From Halomonas stenophila (GTDB lineage Bacteria; Pseudomonadota; Gammaproteobacteria; Pseudomonadales; Halomonadaceae): a DNA stretch of 64,000 nucleotides. This document shows positions 18,158-28,383 of this stretch, one piece after another. Location of the stretch: NCBI RefSeq assembly GCF_014192275.1, contig NZ_JACHXR010000006.1, forward strand, positions 1 to 64,000. The letters run 5' to 3'. The notes under the pieces are model-generated. The model was not told the origin of the DNA. It saw only the letters and a list, made by a program, of their open reading frames with translations, and did no database searches. The position numbers and the translations under genes are program-made. The first letter of the stretch is position 1. Every line of letters begins with the position of its first letter.

Positions 18158-18380
18158 GATGAGCTGTCCCGGCGTCAAGCCTGCGCGAGGGCGCTGTAAA
18201 CCCCTCCATGGGCGCTACTTTTGCCCTGCATCGCTAACGCATCCTGCGTCGCTTGCAGGGCCTGGGCTGACCATCCGTGGCCAGCCCGCTCGGCGGGAAG
18301 AACATTCTCTGGACGTTCTTCACTTTCCGCCTCGCCCATGGTCAAAAGACCCTCGCTGCGCCTTGCCCCCGGCGCTCATC
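18158..18380. repeat. Palindromic intergenic element, family A copy 1
   Basis: This 223-base unit has imperfect inverted ends: GATGAGCT..CCGGCG on the left and CGGCGCTCATC on the right. It has inner inverted arms GCGAGGG (18185) and CCCTCGC (18350-18356). It contains the core GAGGGCGCTGTAAACCC then TCC.TGGGCGCTAC (18186-18218) shared with copies at 49842-49936 and 54499-54624. Extra internal hairpins are CCCTGCA/TGCAGGG, GCTGACCA/TGGCCAGC and GAAGAAC/GTTCTTC. It fills most of the tdh-kbl gap. No coding capacity is apparent. Confidence 0.65.
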
Positions 18381-18439
18381 TGGTCTGGAAACCACTCCAC
18401 CTTAGGGGTGGGCCGACGGAACGAGAAGGACACGACACC

Positions 18440-19636
<1,197 letters not shown>

Positions 19637-19654
19637 CAGACCGCGATGATCCCC

Positions 19655-19678
19655 GGGGCGCCACCGGTCCGGCGCCCC
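19655..19678 (+). terminator. Terminator of kbl
   Basis: GGGGCGCC pairs perfectly with GGCGCCCC (19671-19678) across an 8-base loop, 18 bases after the kbl stop, followed by TGTTGAG. The remaining gap to 19960 shows no gene. Confidence 0.6.
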
Positions 19679-19961
19679 TGTTGAGCGTGCCTCGCCCGCC
19701 CTCACCATGCCAGTGAGAGGTCCTCCCTTGCAGGACCATTCCCCTCCCGTCCCGCCTCGTCGGTCGCTGTCTCGCCGACCCCGCGAATCGGCCCGTCGCG
19801 ATTCAGCGAATATAATCAACTGTCTGCGTCTATCCAGTGATGGCCGGTTCGGGTCAAGCCGTATCGGGTTATCGTATATTCAACGGCGTTGCCGGTCCTT
19901 GGCCGTGCCTCTCATGGGGGCGGCGAGGCTGGTTTTCATGCGATCCAGCGACAGCTTTTTC

Positions 19962-19989
19962 TTGACGATATTTCCTTCGTGATTATTAT
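19962..19989 (+). promoter_or_regulatory. Candidate sigma-70 promoter for the puuB-pot-puuA operon
   Basis: TTGACG (19962-19967), a 16-base spacer and TATTAT (19984-19989) lie in an AT-rich stretch about 170 bases before puuB. A second TTGACA at 20046-20051 has only a poor -10. The 525-base gap 19637-20161 otherwise holds only the kbl terminator; its AT-rich right half is the obvious control region. Confidence 0.45.
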
Positions 19990-20161
19990 AACTCCATGAT
20001 AATTGGATGTTATTACTTTTCCTTTCCCGTTTAGGTGTTGAATACTTGACATCATGCCGGCAGATGGTGTCAGACTAGGGGTGAGCGGGTCGTGGCTGGG
20101 GGTGGGTTCCGTGCAGGCGATTCGCGGTCAAAGTATTCAACAACAATAACGGAAGTGACCT

Positions 20162-21451
20162 ATGCGCAGCCCTTCCCGCGACGATCCGGCTTCCTGGTAT
20201 CGCGATTCCATCGCCGTCGAGCTCGAGCCCTGCGGCCCCCTGGAAGGCGAGGCCCGCGCCGATGTCTGCGTGATCGGCGGCGGTGTCACCGGCTGTTCGG
20301 CCGCCCTGCACCTGGCCGAGCGCGGTTATTCGGTGATCCTGCTGGAAGCCGGCGAGGTGGGTCACGGGGCCTCCGGCCGCAGCGGTGGCCAGATCCTGCC
20401 CGGGCTCGGCACCGATATCGGTACCGTCGAGCAGGCCCTGGGCCTGACCCGGGCCCGGGAGATCTGGGAGATGAGCCGCGAGGCCGTGCGTCTCACCGCC
20501 GAGCTGATCGAACGCCACGCCATTCCCTGCGAGCTGGCCTGGGGCTACCTGCATGCCGCGGTCAAGCCGCGCCACGTCAGGGAGCTCGAGACATTCCGCG
20601 AGCATCTGGCCCGTGACTACGCCTACCCGGCCCTGGAGTGGCTGGAGGGCGACGCCCTGCGCGAACACGTGGTCACCGATGCCTATCCCGCGGCCCTGCG
20701 CGACCGGGAGGGCGGCCACCTGCATCCCCTCAACTATACCCTGGGCCTGGCCCGGGCCGCCCAGCGCGCCGGGGTGCGGCTGCACTCCCGCAGTGCCGCC
20801 CGGGACATCCAGCGCGGCACGCCGGCCACCGTCGTCACCGACGGCGGCCGTGTCACCGCGGACTTCCTGGTGCTGGCGACCAACGCCTATCACGGCGGCC
20901 TGGTGCCGGAGCTGTCGGGTCGGGTGATGCGCGCCGCCAACTACATGATCGCCACCGCCCCCCTCGGCGCCGACCAGGCGGCCCGGGTGCTGCCGCGCAA
21001 CGACGCCCTGTCGGACGCCAACTTCGTGCTCGACTACTACCGCCTGTCCGCGGATCGCCGCCTCATCTACGGGGGGGAGGTCAGCTACGATGGACGGGAA
21101 CCGCCGCGTCTGCAGGCCCGCATGGACGTCAAGATTGCGCGACTCTTCCCGGTGCTCGAGGGCGTGCCCATCGACTACCGCTGGGGTGGCGACGTGGCCA
21201 TTACCCTGAACCGGGCGCCGGACTTCGGTCGCCTGGGCGCGAATCTCTTCTATGCCCAGGGATATTCCGGCCACGGCATGGCCCTGGCGGGGCTGGCCGG
21301 CAAGCTGCTGGCCGAGGCCATCGCCGGCCAGAGCGAGCGGTTCGACGTCTTCGCCGCCATGCCGCACCGCCAGTTTCCCGGGGGGCGCGCCCTGCGCAAG
21401 CCGCTGCTGGTGCTGGCCACCCATTTCTACAAACTGCGTGACAGGCTCTGA
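20162..21451 (+). CDS. puuB: Gamma-glutamylputrescine oxidase-type FAD oxidoreductase (first copy)
   Basis: This 429-residue DAO-family flavoenzyme has the dinucleotide fold VCVIGGGVTGCSAALHLAERG near residue 35 and the PuuB/OrdL block GHGASGRSGGQILPG. The C-terminal QGYSGHGMALAGLAGKLLAEA closes the FAD site. The family oxidises gamma-glutamylputrescine to the gamma-glutamyl aldehyde. It is about 45 percent alike by eye to the copy at 27091-28383 and starts an operon with a putrescine ABC transporter and puuA, so polyamine substrate is likely. It could instead act on a related glutamylated amine. Confidence 0.85.
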   Translation: MRSPSRDDPASWYRDSIAVELEPCGPLEGEARADVCVIGGGVTGCSAALHLAERGYSVILLEAGEVGHGASGRSGGQILPGLGTDIGTVEQALGLTRAREIWEMSREAVRLTAELIERHAIPCELAWGYLHAAVKPRHVRELETFREHLARDYAYPALEWLEGDALREHVVTDAYPAALRDREGGHLHPLNYTLGLARAAQRAGVRLHSRSAARDIQRGTPATVVTDGGRVTADFLVLATNAYHGGLVPELSGRVMRAANYMIATAPLGADQAARVLPRNDALSDANFVLDYYRLSADRRLIYGGEVSYDGREPPRLQARMDVKIARLFPVLEGVPIDYRWGGDVAITLNRAPDFGRLGANLFYAQGYSGHGMALAGLAGKLLAEAIAGQSERFDVFAAMPHRQFPGGRALRKPLLVLATHFYKLRDRL

Positions 21452-21482
21452 GAGCCGAGCCGACAACCGAAGAGGGCCCCTC

Positions 21483-22613
21483 ATGAGCGAGACCATCACG
21501 GCGGATGTCGCCGACCAGCCGGGTGCGACCCCGGTCACCGCGGAGCGGCAACAGGAGGCCGCGACCCGCAAGGCGTCATCGATCGAGATGCAGGGACTGC
21601 ACAAGCGATTCGGGCGCGACACCGTGGCGCTCGATGGTGTCGACCTGGACATCCAGGCCGGCGAGTTCTTCACCCTGCTGGGGCCGTCCGGCTGCGGCAA
21701 GACCACCCTGCTGCGCATCCTCGCGGGCCTCGAGGAGCCCGATGCCGGTTCCCTGGTGGTGGGCGGCAAGACCGTCACCGAGGTGCCGCCGCACCGCCGC
21801 AGCGTCAATACCGTCTTCCAGTCCTATGCGCTCTTCCCGCACCTGTCGGTGCGCGAGAACCTGGCCTTCGGGCTGAAGATGCGCGGCCTGCCGGCGGCCA
21901 GGCGCAACGCCAAGGTCGACGAGATCGCCGGCTTCATCAAGCTCGGCGATCTCGTCGAGCGGCGTGTCGACCAGCTCTCCGGCGGGCAGCGCCAGCGCAT
22001 CGCCCTGGCCCGGGCCCTGGTCTGCGAGCCCGACGTGCTGTTGCTCGACGAGCCGCTGTCGGCGCTGGATGCCGGCCTGCGCAGCCAGCTGCAGGTGGAG
22101 CTGCTGCGGGTGCAGAAGCGCCTCGGCATGACCTTCGTCTTCGTCACCCATGACCAGCAGGAGGCGATGGTCATGTCCGACCGCATCGCCGTGCTCAACG
22201 GCGGCAACATCCAGCAGGTCGGCGCGCCGCGGGAGGTCTACGAGCGGCCGGTCAATGCCTTCGTGGCGCGCTTCATGGGCCACGACAACCTCTACCCGAT
22301 CACCGCCCGTCATGGCGACCGCCTGACCACCGCGCTGGGCGAGCTGACCGCCGAGGAGGGCGGCGAGGGCGAGCTGCTGCTGATTCGCCCGGAGACCCTG
22401 GATGTGCTGCCGGGCGAGGTCGAGGGACGCAATCACCTGCAGGCGACAGTGGCCGAGCGCCTCTATCGTGGCAGCCATGCCGAGTTCCGCCTGGAGATCG
22501 GCGAGACCACCCTGCAGGCCACGGTGAACAACCGCGGCCGGCACCTGCCCGACATGGGCGACCGGGTCACGGTGGTGGTGGCGCCGGAAGACCTGGTCAC
22601 CCTGAGCGAGTGA
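21483..22613 (+). CDS. potA: Putrescine/spermidine ABC transporter ATP-binding protein
   Basis: This 376-residue ABC ATPase has an N-terminal extension of about 35 residues. Walker A is GPSGCGKTT, the signature LSGGQRQRIALARAL, Walker B VLLLDEPLSALD and the H-loop FVTHDQQEA. A C-terminal TOBE domain is present (IRPETLDVLPGEV onward). It energises polyamine import with the two permeases and the binding protein that follow at 10-38 base or overlapping spacings. PotG-like and PotA-like functions are not separable here. Confidence 0.9.
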   Translation: MSETITADVADQPGATPVTAERQQEAATRKASSIEMQGLHKRFGRDTVALDGVDLDIQAGEFFTLLGPSGCGKTTLLRILAGLEEPDAGSLVVGGKTVTEVPPHRRSVNTVFQSYALFPHLSVRENLAFGLKMRGLPAARRNAKVDEIAGFIKLGDLVERRVDQLSGGQRQRIALARALVCEPDVLLLDEPLSALDAGLRSQLQVELLRVQKRLGMTFVFVTHDQQEAMVMSDRIAVLNGGNIQQVGAPREVYERPVNAFVARFMGHDNLYPITARHGDRLTTALGELTAEEGGEGELLLIRPETLDVLPGEVEGRNHLQATVAERLYRGSHAEFRLEIGETTLQATVNNRGRHLPDMGDRVTVVVAPEDLVTLSE

Positions 22614-22623
22614 GGAGGCGGAC

Positions 22624-23547
22624 ATGTCCTATACCGGCGTAACGCCTACCGCACGCAGCCGTGCCATGGTCCGCGAGGCCCGGCACCTGCTGTTCACCGT
22701 GGCCCCCGGCGCCTCCTGGATCATCGTCTTCCTGGTCCTGCCCAGTGCCTACCTGATGGGCGTGGCCTTCATGAGCAACGGTCCCTACGGGCTGCCGGAG
22801 ATGCCGCTGTCGCTGGAGTCGTTCAAGCGGCTGGCCGGCTTCGGCTTCCTGGGCTGGAGCCCGGGCAACCTCTATACCCTGATCCGCTCGCTGTGGCAGA
22901 CCCTGATCTCCACCGGGCTGGTGGTGCTGGTGGCCTATCCGATCGCCTACTACATCACCACCTGTCGCGAGAGGTGGCGGCCGATCATGCTGCTGCTGGT
23001 GGTGGTGCCGTCCTGGACCAACCAGGTCATCCGCACCTTCGGCTGGATGAACCTGCTGGCCCCGGGCACGCCGCTGTCCGGCCTCGCCGAGAGCCTCGGG
23101 CTGATCGCCCCCAACATGGGGCTCTACCCCTCCAACTTCGCGGTCACCCTGGGGCTGGTCTACAACTTCCTGCCGTTCATGGTGCTGCCGCTGTATGCGG
23201 CCTTCGAGAAGCTCGACACCGCCCAGGTGGAGGCCGCCCAGGACCTCTATGCCTCGCCGGTCCGGGCCTTCTGGCACGCGGTCTTCCCCCAGACCCTGCC
23301 GGGCCTGCTGGCGGGCATCGTGCTGGTGGCCATCCCGGCCTTCGGCATGTACGTGATCCCGGAGCTGCTCGGCGGCGGCAAGGGCATGATGCTCGGCAAC
23401 CTGGTGGCCACGCAGTTCTCCGGCGGCGCCAACTGGCCGCTGGGCGCGGCCGGCGCGATCCTGATGCTGATCGCCACCTTCGTGGGGCTGTTCGCCATGC
23501 GTCGCATCGGCAAGCGCCTGGGTGGCGGCGAGGAGGTGGTGATATGA
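22624..23547 (+). CDS. potB: Polyamine ABC transporter permease (PotB/PotH type)
   Basis: This inner-membrane permease has 307 residues and six predicted hydrophobic segments, the first at about residues 25-45 (WIIVFLVLPSAYLMGVAF). The EAA motif that contacts the ATPase is EAAQDLYASPVRAFWHAVFPQTLPGL near residue 205. It forms the transport channel with the next gene, whose ATG overlaps its stop as ATGA. Membership of the binding-protein-dependent type 1 permeases is clear; putrescine rather than spermidine preference is inferred from the neighbouring puu genes. Confidence 0.9.
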   Translation: MSYTGVTPTARSRAMVREARHLLFTVAPGASWIIVFLVLPSAYLMGVAFMSNGPYGLPEMPLSLESFKRLAGFGFLGWSPGNLYTLIRSLWQTLISTGLVVLVAYPIAYYITTCRERWRPIMLLLVVVPSWTNQVIRTFGWMNLLAPGTPLSGLAESLGLIAPNMGLYPSNFAVTLGLVYNFLPFMVLPLYAAFEKLDTAQVEAAQDLYASPVRAFWHAVFPQTLPGLLAGIVLVAIPAFGMYVIPELLGGGKGMMLGNLVATQFSGGANWPLGAAGAILMLIATFVGLFAMRRIGKRLGGGEEVVI

Positions 23548-24341
23548 GAAAGCGGACCCTGCAACGCGGCCTGACCGGCTTCTGGTGGCTGACCGTGGCC
23601 TTCCTCTACCTACCGCTGGCGGTGGTGGTGCTGTTCTCCTTCAACGCCTCCAACAGCGCGGCCAGCTTCTCCGGCCTCTCCCTGCGCTGGTACCGGCGGC
23701 TGATGGGCAACGAGGAGATCCTCTCGGCCTTCGCCAACAGCATGGTGCTGGCCATCACTTCCTCGGTGATCGCACTGGCCATCGGCTGCCTGATCGGCTA
23801 CGGCATGTACCGGCACCGGCATCGCAAGCTCGGCTGGCTGATCGTGTTGATCTACCTGCCGATCGTGCTGCCCGACATCGTCTTCGGCATCTCCGAGATG
23901 GCCTTCTTCGTGCAGATCCACGACTGGACCGGTCTGCTGCAGCCGGGGCTCGGCACCATGATCATCGCCCACGTCACCTTCCAGATCCCCTTCGTGGCGC
24001 TGATCGTCTACTCGCGCTTCGTGGGCCTTGACCCGACGCTGTTCGAGGCCGCCAAGGACCTCTATGCGACGCCGGTCAGGCGGGTGGTGCACTTCATGCT
24101 GCCGACCATCAAGCCCGCGTTGATTTCCGCCTTCTTCCTCTCCTTTACCCTGTCCATCGATGACTTCGTCATCAGCTTCTTCACCTCGGGACCGGAGAGC
24201 GCGACCCTGCCGATCTACATCTGGGGCGCCATCAAGAAGGGGGTCTCGCCGGAGATCAACGCCATCGCCGCGCTGATGATCGGCGCCGTGGCCGTCGCCG
24301 CCACCATCAGTCTTGCGTTCAGTCGTCGCCGGCTAACCTGA
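23544..24341 (+). CDS. potC: Polyamine ABC transporter permease (PotC/PotI type)
   Basis: This is the second inner-membrane permease, 265 residues, starting MRKRTLQRGLTGFWWLTVAF with ATGA overlap to potB. The EAA loop is EAAKDLYATPVRRVVHFMLPTIKPAL near residue 170, followed by the family's SIDDFVISFFTSGP. Six membrane segments are apparent. It pairs with PotB and PotA for ATP-driven polyamine uptake. Confidence 0.9.
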   Translation: MRKRTLQRGLTGFWWLTVAFLYLPLAVVVLFSFNASNSAASFSGLSLRWYRRLMGNEEILSAFANSMVLAITSSVIALAIGCLIGYGMYRHRHRKLGWLIVLIYLPIVLPDIVFGISEMAFFVQIHDWTGLLQPGLGTMIIAHVTFQIPFVALIVYSRFVGLDPTLFEAAKDLYATPVRRVVHFMLPTIKPALISAFFLSFTLSIDDFVISFFTSGPESATLPIYIWGAIKKGVSPEINAIAALMIGAVAVAATISLAFSRRRLT

Positions 24342-24379
24342 CCGGCACCACCATCCCCAAGGGAAACGAGGAGAGCACC

Positions 24380-25444
24380 ATGAAAATCAACAAGATCGCA
24401 CTGGCCCTGTCGCTGGGCGGGCTGGCTCTGGCCGGCCAGGCTCAGGCCGAGGAGGGCAAGCTCTACCTGTTCAACTGGACCGAGTACATGGACCCCGCGA
24501 TCATCGAGGCCTTCGAGGAGGAGTACGATGTCGAGGTGGTGCAGAACTACTTCAACTCGCTGCCCGAGATGTTCGCCAAGCTCAACGCCGGGGGCGTCTC
24601 CCAGTACGACATCATCGTGCCGTCCAACTACTACATCCCGCGGCTGATCGAGACCGGCCTGGTGCAGAAGCTCGACAAGACGAAGCTCGACAACCTGGAC
24701 AACGTCATGGAGCAGTTCCAGGACCCGAGCTACGACCCCGGCGGCCAGTACAGTGCGCCCTACCAGTGGGGCACCACGGGCATCATCTACAATGCCGAGA
24801 CCTTCCCCGACGCGCCCAAGAGCTGGTCGCTGCTGTTCGACCCCGAGGTCAACCCGCAGCATCCTTTCGCGCTGATGGGTGATGGCCAGGTGACCATGGG
24901 CGGGGCCTGCGCCTTCCTCGGCCACGGCTACGACTGCACCGGCATGGACGCCTGGAAGGAGGCCGCCCGGCTGCTGATCGAGACCAAGAACCGCGACACC
25001 TTCAGCGGCTTCTCCGACGGCACCCCGGCGCTGCAGCAACTGGCCCGCGGCGTGACCCATGCCGGCCTCTCCTACAACGGCGACTTCCTCTACTTCAAGG
25101 AGGAGAACCCGGATTCCTTCGCCAACCTGGCCTTCATGATCCCCGACGAGGGGGCCGAGAAGTGGGTGGATGCCATGATGATCCCCGCCGAGGCGCCCAA
25201 CCCGGACCTGGCCCACCAGTTCATCGACTTCATCCTGGATGCCGAGATCGGCGCCCAGCTCTCCAACTACAACTACTACGCCAGTCCCAATGCCGCGGCC
25301 GTGCCGCATCTCGACGAGGTGCTGACCCAGCCGCCGGTGCAGCCCAGTGATGCCGACATGGAGCGCCTGCGCTTCACCCCCAGCCTGGAAGGCCAGCAAC
25401 TGCAGACCTTCCAGCAGCTGTGGGCCGAGGTCCAGGCGCGGTGA
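24380..25444 (+). CDS. potD: Periplasmic polyamine-binding protein (PotD/PotF type)
   Basis: This is a 354-residue extracytoplasmic binding protein with a signal peptide ending AQA near residue 24. Mature protein begins EEGKLYLFNWTEYMDPAIIEAFEEEY, the hallmark of PotD/PotF. The later YQWGTTGIIYN and AEAPNPDLAHQFIDFILDAE fit ligand-binding and C-lobe segments. It delivers putrescine or spermidine to PotBC. It lies 38 bases after potC and 56 bases before puuA, so uptake and the first catabolic step are in one operon. Confidence 0.92.
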   Translation: MKINKIALALSLGGLALAGQAQAEEGKLYLFNWTEYMDPAIIEAFEEEYDVEVVQNYFNSLPEMFAKLNAGGVSQYDIIVPSNYYIPRLIETGLVQKLDKTKLDNLDNVMEQFQDPSYDPGGQYSAPYQWGTTGIIYNAETFPDAPKSWSLLFDPEVNPQHPFALMGDGQVTMGGACAFLGHGYDCTGMDAWKEAARLLIETKNRDTFSGFSDGTPALQQLARGVTHAGLSYNGDFLYFKEENPDSFANLAFMIPDEGAEKWVDAMMIPAEAPNPDLAHQFIDFILDAEIGAQLSNYNYYASPNAAAVPHLDEVLTQPPVQPSDADMERLRFTPSLEGQQLQTFQQLWAEVQAR

Positions 25445-25500
25445 GACCCAGGGTCCCGGCGGCCGGCCGGGGCCCCATCCCCAGAGCGAAGGAATATCCC

Positions 25501-26868
25501 ATGAGTAACCGCCAGGAGCAGCCGCTCTTCAACGACTGGTTCCAGACACGCGGCATCACCGAGGTCGAGTGCCTGGTCACCGACCTCACCGGCATCCTCA
25601 AGGGCAAGATCATGCCCGCGAGCAAGTACCTCGGCGGCGGGCGCCCCCGGCTGCCGGACTCGATCTTCATCCAGACCGTCACCGGTGGCTATCCCGACGA
25701 CGAGGACATCCACTTCTGGAACCCTGCCGAGCGCGACATGGAACTGGTGCCGGACCCGGGGGCCATCTACCTGGTGCCCTGGGCGGAGGATCCCACCGCC
25801 CAGATCATCCACGACTGCCACTACCTGACCGGCGAGCCGGTCGAGCTGGCCCCGCGCTACGTGCTCAAGCGGGTGCTGGCGCTCTACGAGGCGCGCGGCT
25901 GGAAGCCGGTGGTGGCCCCCGAGGTCGAGTTCTTCCTGGTCAAGACCAACACCGACTCGGACTATCCCCTGGAGCCGCCGATCGGCCGCACCGGCCGTCA
26001 GGAGAGCAGCCGGCAGTCGTTCTCCATCGACGCGGTCAACGAGTTCGATCCGCTGTTCGAGGAGATGTACGACTACTGCGAGGCCATGAACCTGGACCTG
26101 GACACCCTGATCCACGAGGAAGGCGCCGGCCAGATGGAGGTCAACTTCCAGCATGGCGATCCGCTGCAGCTGGCCGACCAGGTGGTGATGTTCAAGCGCA
26201 CCCTGCGCGAGACGGCGCTGCGCCACGGCATGTACGCCACCTTCATGGCCAAGCCGATGGCGGGCGAACCGGGCAGCTCGATGCATATCCATCAGAGCCT
26301 GGTGGACGTGGAGAGCGGGCGCAACGTCTTCGCCGGCGAGGACGACACGCCCAGCAAGCTCTTCCATCACTTCATCGGCGGCCTGCAGCGCTACCTGCCG
26401 GCCGCCATGCCGCTGCTGGCGCCCAACGTCAACTCCTATCGGCGCCTGATGCGCAGCGAGACCAGCGGCTCGGCGCCGATCAACGTCGAGTGGGGCACCG
26501 ACAACCGCACCGTGGGCCTGCGGGTGCCGGTCTCGCCCGCCGAGGCGACCCGGGTCGAGAACCGCCTGGCCGGGGCCGACGCCAACCCCTACCTGGTCAT
26601 GGCGGCCTCGCTCGCCTGCGGCTACCTGGGCATGCTCGGCCAGCTCGAGCCGCGTCCGCCGATGGTCGGCTCGGCCTGGTCCAGCGGCAGCAAGCTGCCC
26701 GACGACATCGGCCCGGCCCTGGACCTGCTGCACGACTGCAAGCCGCTGGCCGATATCCTCGGCGAGCGCTTCACCAACAGCTACCTGGCGGTGAAGCGTG
26801 CCGAGCATCGGGAATACTTCCAGGTGATCAGCTCCTGGGAGCGCGAGCACCTGCTGCTGCGGGTTTAG
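25501..26868 (+). CDS. puuA: Gamma-glutamylputrescine synthetase, glutamine-synthetase family (first copy)
   Basis: This ATP-dependent ligase of the glutamine synthetase fold joins glutamate to putrescine in the Puu route. It has 455 residues. The metal and substrate residues sit in APEVEFFLVK, EEGAGQMEVNFQHGDPL and SSMHIHQSL, and the ATP/glutamate region in TDNRTVGLRVP and GADANPYLVMA. The adenylylation Tyr loop of true GlnA is absent, as in PuuA. Context (puuB, potABCD) supports polyamine use. Its last 51 bases are repeated out of frame immediately downstream, at 26871-26921. Confidence 0.88.
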   Translation: MSNRQEQPLFNDWFQTRGITEVECLVTDLTGILKGKIMPASKYLGGGRPRLPDSIFIQTVTGGYPDDEDIHFWNPAERDMELVPDPGAIYLVPWAEDPTAQIIHDCHYLTGEPVELAPRYVLKRVLALYEARGWKPVVAPEVEFFLVKTNTDSDYPLEPPIGRTGRQESSRQSFSIDAVNEFDPLFEEMYDYCEAMNLDLDTLIHEEGAGQMEVNFQHGDPLQLADQVVMFKRTLRETALRHGMYATFMAKPMAGEPGSSMHIHQSLVDVESGRNVFAGEDDTPSKLFHHFIGGLQRYLPAAMPLLAPNVNSYRRLMRSETSGSAPINVEWGTDNRTVGLRVPVSPAEATRVENRLAGADANPYLVMAASLACGYLGMLGQLEPRPPMVGSAWSSGSKLPDDIGPALDLLHDCKPLADILGERFTNSYLAVKRAEHREYFQVISSWEREHLLLRV

Positions 26869-26921
26869 GCTTCCAGGTGATCGGCTCCTGGGAGCGCGAG
26901 CACCTGCTGCTCCGGGGCTAG
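26818..26921 (+). repeat. Tandem duplication of the puuA 3' end
   Basis: The 51 bases 26818-26868 (encoding FQVISSWEREHLLLRV and stop) recur at 26871-26921 with five differences, offset by 53 bases and so out of frame. The second copy also ends in TAG. It is non-coding in its present position and appears to be a relic. Confidence 0.9.
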
Positions 26922-26945
26922 GATGCCGTTCGATTCGCTCGCCAG

Positions 26946-26972
26946 GGGCGCCGGCCATGCCGGCGCCCTTTT
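26946..26972 (+). terminator. Terminator after puuA
   Basis: GGGCGCCGG and CCGGCGCCC form a 9-bp perfect stem with a 5-base loop, followed by TTTT (26969-26972). It ends the pot-puuA transcript 25 bases beyond the duplicated tail. Confidence 0.85.
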
Positions 26973-27019
26973 GCATGGTGGAGAGCCAAGTGGGTGGAAA
27001 GAAAAGCATGGCTTTATCC

Positions 27020-27049
27020 TTGGTTTTTTCGGGCCATGCGCCGTATCAT
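27020..27049 (+). promoter_or_regulatory. Candidate promoter of the second puuB
   Basis: TTGGTT (27020-27025), an 18-base spacer and TATCAT (27044-27049) lie 41 bases before the puuB ATG. An AT-rich stretch GTTAAATAAAATAAC follows, where a regulator such as the PuuR-like protein could bind. This is a motif match only. Confidence 0.3.
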
Positions 27050-27090
27050 TGGGCATATGTGTTAAATAAAATAACCACTATGGAGGCCTT

Positions 27091-28383
27091 ATGCGCGTCT
27101 CGAACGATACCGAACACGTCGCGTCCTGGTACGCGGCCACCGCGAATCCGGCGCCGGCCCGGCCGGCCCTGGAGGGCGAGGTGAGCTGCGACGTCTGCGT
27201 GGTGGGGGCCGGCTTCACCGGCCTCTCCGCGGCCCTGCACCTGGCCGAGCGAGGCCACCGAGTGGTGGTGCTGGAGGCGGCCCGGGTGGGCTTCGGGGCC
27301 TCCGGCCGCAACGGCGGCCAGATCGTCAACAGCTACAGCCGCGACATGGACGTCATCGAGACCAAGTACGGCGCCGACACGGCCCGGGCGCTGGGCGACA
27401 TGGCGTTCGAGGGCAATCGCATCATCCGCGAGCGCATCGCCCGCTACGGCATCGACTGCGACCTGCGCGACGGCAACCTGTTCGCCGCCTGCAACGCCAG
27501 GCAGATGAAGGGGCTGGTCGAGCACAAGGCGCTCTGGGAACGCTACGGCCACCGCGAGCTCGAGCTGCTGGAGGGGGAGGCGGTCAAGCGCGAGGTGACC
27601 TCCGAGCGCTACGTGGGCGCGCTGGTGGACCACTCCGGCGGTCACCTCCATCCGCTCAACCTGGTGCTGGGCCAGGCCGCGGCGGTCGAGTCCCTGGGGG
27701 GCGTGATCCACGAGCGGACACCGGTGACGGCCGTCGAGCACGGCCAGCCGGTACGCCTCGCCACGCCCCGCGGCGAGGTGCGGGCCGCGCGGGTGGTGAT
27801 GGCCGGCAACGCCTACCACCAAGGCATCATGCCGGCGCTGGAAGGCAAGTCCATGCCCTGTGGCACCCAGATCATCACCACCGAGCCGCTGGGCGAGGAG
27901 CGGGCCCGGGCGCTGCTGCCCAACAACTTCGCCGTCGAGGACTGCAACTACCTGCTGGACTACTTCCGGCTGACCGCCGACCACCGCCTGATCTATGGCG
28001 GCGGCGTCAACTACGGCGGCCAGGATCCCGCCGACATCGAGGCGGTCATCCGGCCCAAGATGGAGAAGACCTTCCCGGGCCTCGGCGACGTGCGGGTCGA
28101 CTACGCCTGGAGCGGCACCTTCCTGATGACGCTCAACCGGCTGCCGCAGTTCGGGGTGCTCAACGACAACGTCTACTATGCCCAGGGCTATTCCGGTCAC
28201 GGCGTGACCTGCACCCACCTGGCCGGGCGCCTGATCGCCGAGGCCATGACCGGCCGCGAGGCGCGCTTCGACGCCTTCGCCGGGCTGCCGCACCTGCCGT
28301 TCCCGGGCGGGCGGATGCTGCGGGTGCCGCTCTCGGCCCTGGGCGCCTGGTACTACGAGACCCGCGACCGACTGGGCATCTGA
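27091..28383 (+). CDS. puuB: Gamma-glutamylputrescine oxidase (second copy)
   Basis: This 430-residue FAD enzyme of the DAO family has VCVVGAGFTGLSAALHLAERG near residue 34 and GFGASGRNGGQIVNSYSRDMD, the form typical of PuuB. FAD-site closure is QGYSGHGVTCTHLAGRLIAEAMTG. It would oxidise gamma-glutamylputrescine with release of ammonia and peroxide. It has its own upstream terminator and promoter-like region, so it is not simply part of the pot operon. It ends 21 bases from a convergent gene; the two stops lie within a short inverted repeat. Confidence 0.9.
   Translation: MRVSNDTEHVASWYAATANPAPARPALEGEVSCDVCVVGAGFTGLSAALHLAERGHRVVVLEAARVGFGASGRNGGQIVNSYSRDMDVIETKYGADTARALGDMAFEGNRIIRERIARYGIDCDLRDGNLFAACNARQMKGLVEHKALWERYGHRELELLEGEAVKREVTSERYVGALVDHSGGHLHPLNLVLGQAAAVESLGGVIHERTPVTAVEHGQPVRLATPRGEVRAARVVMAGNAYHQGIMPALEGKSMPCGTQIITTEPLGEERARALLPNNFAVEDCNYLLDYFRLTADHRLIYGGGVNYGGQDPADIEAVIRPKMEKTFPGLGDVRVDYAWSGTFLMTLNRLPQFGVLNDNVYYAQGYSGHGVTCTHLAGRLIAEAMTGREARFDAFAGLPHLPFPGGRMLRVPLSALGAWYYETRDRLGI

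Noticed and set aside
25569..26921. Second long frame over puuA that continues into the duplicated tail
   Set aside because: Only its last 15 or so codons resemble PuuA, because of the duplication; the rest is out-of-frame shadow.
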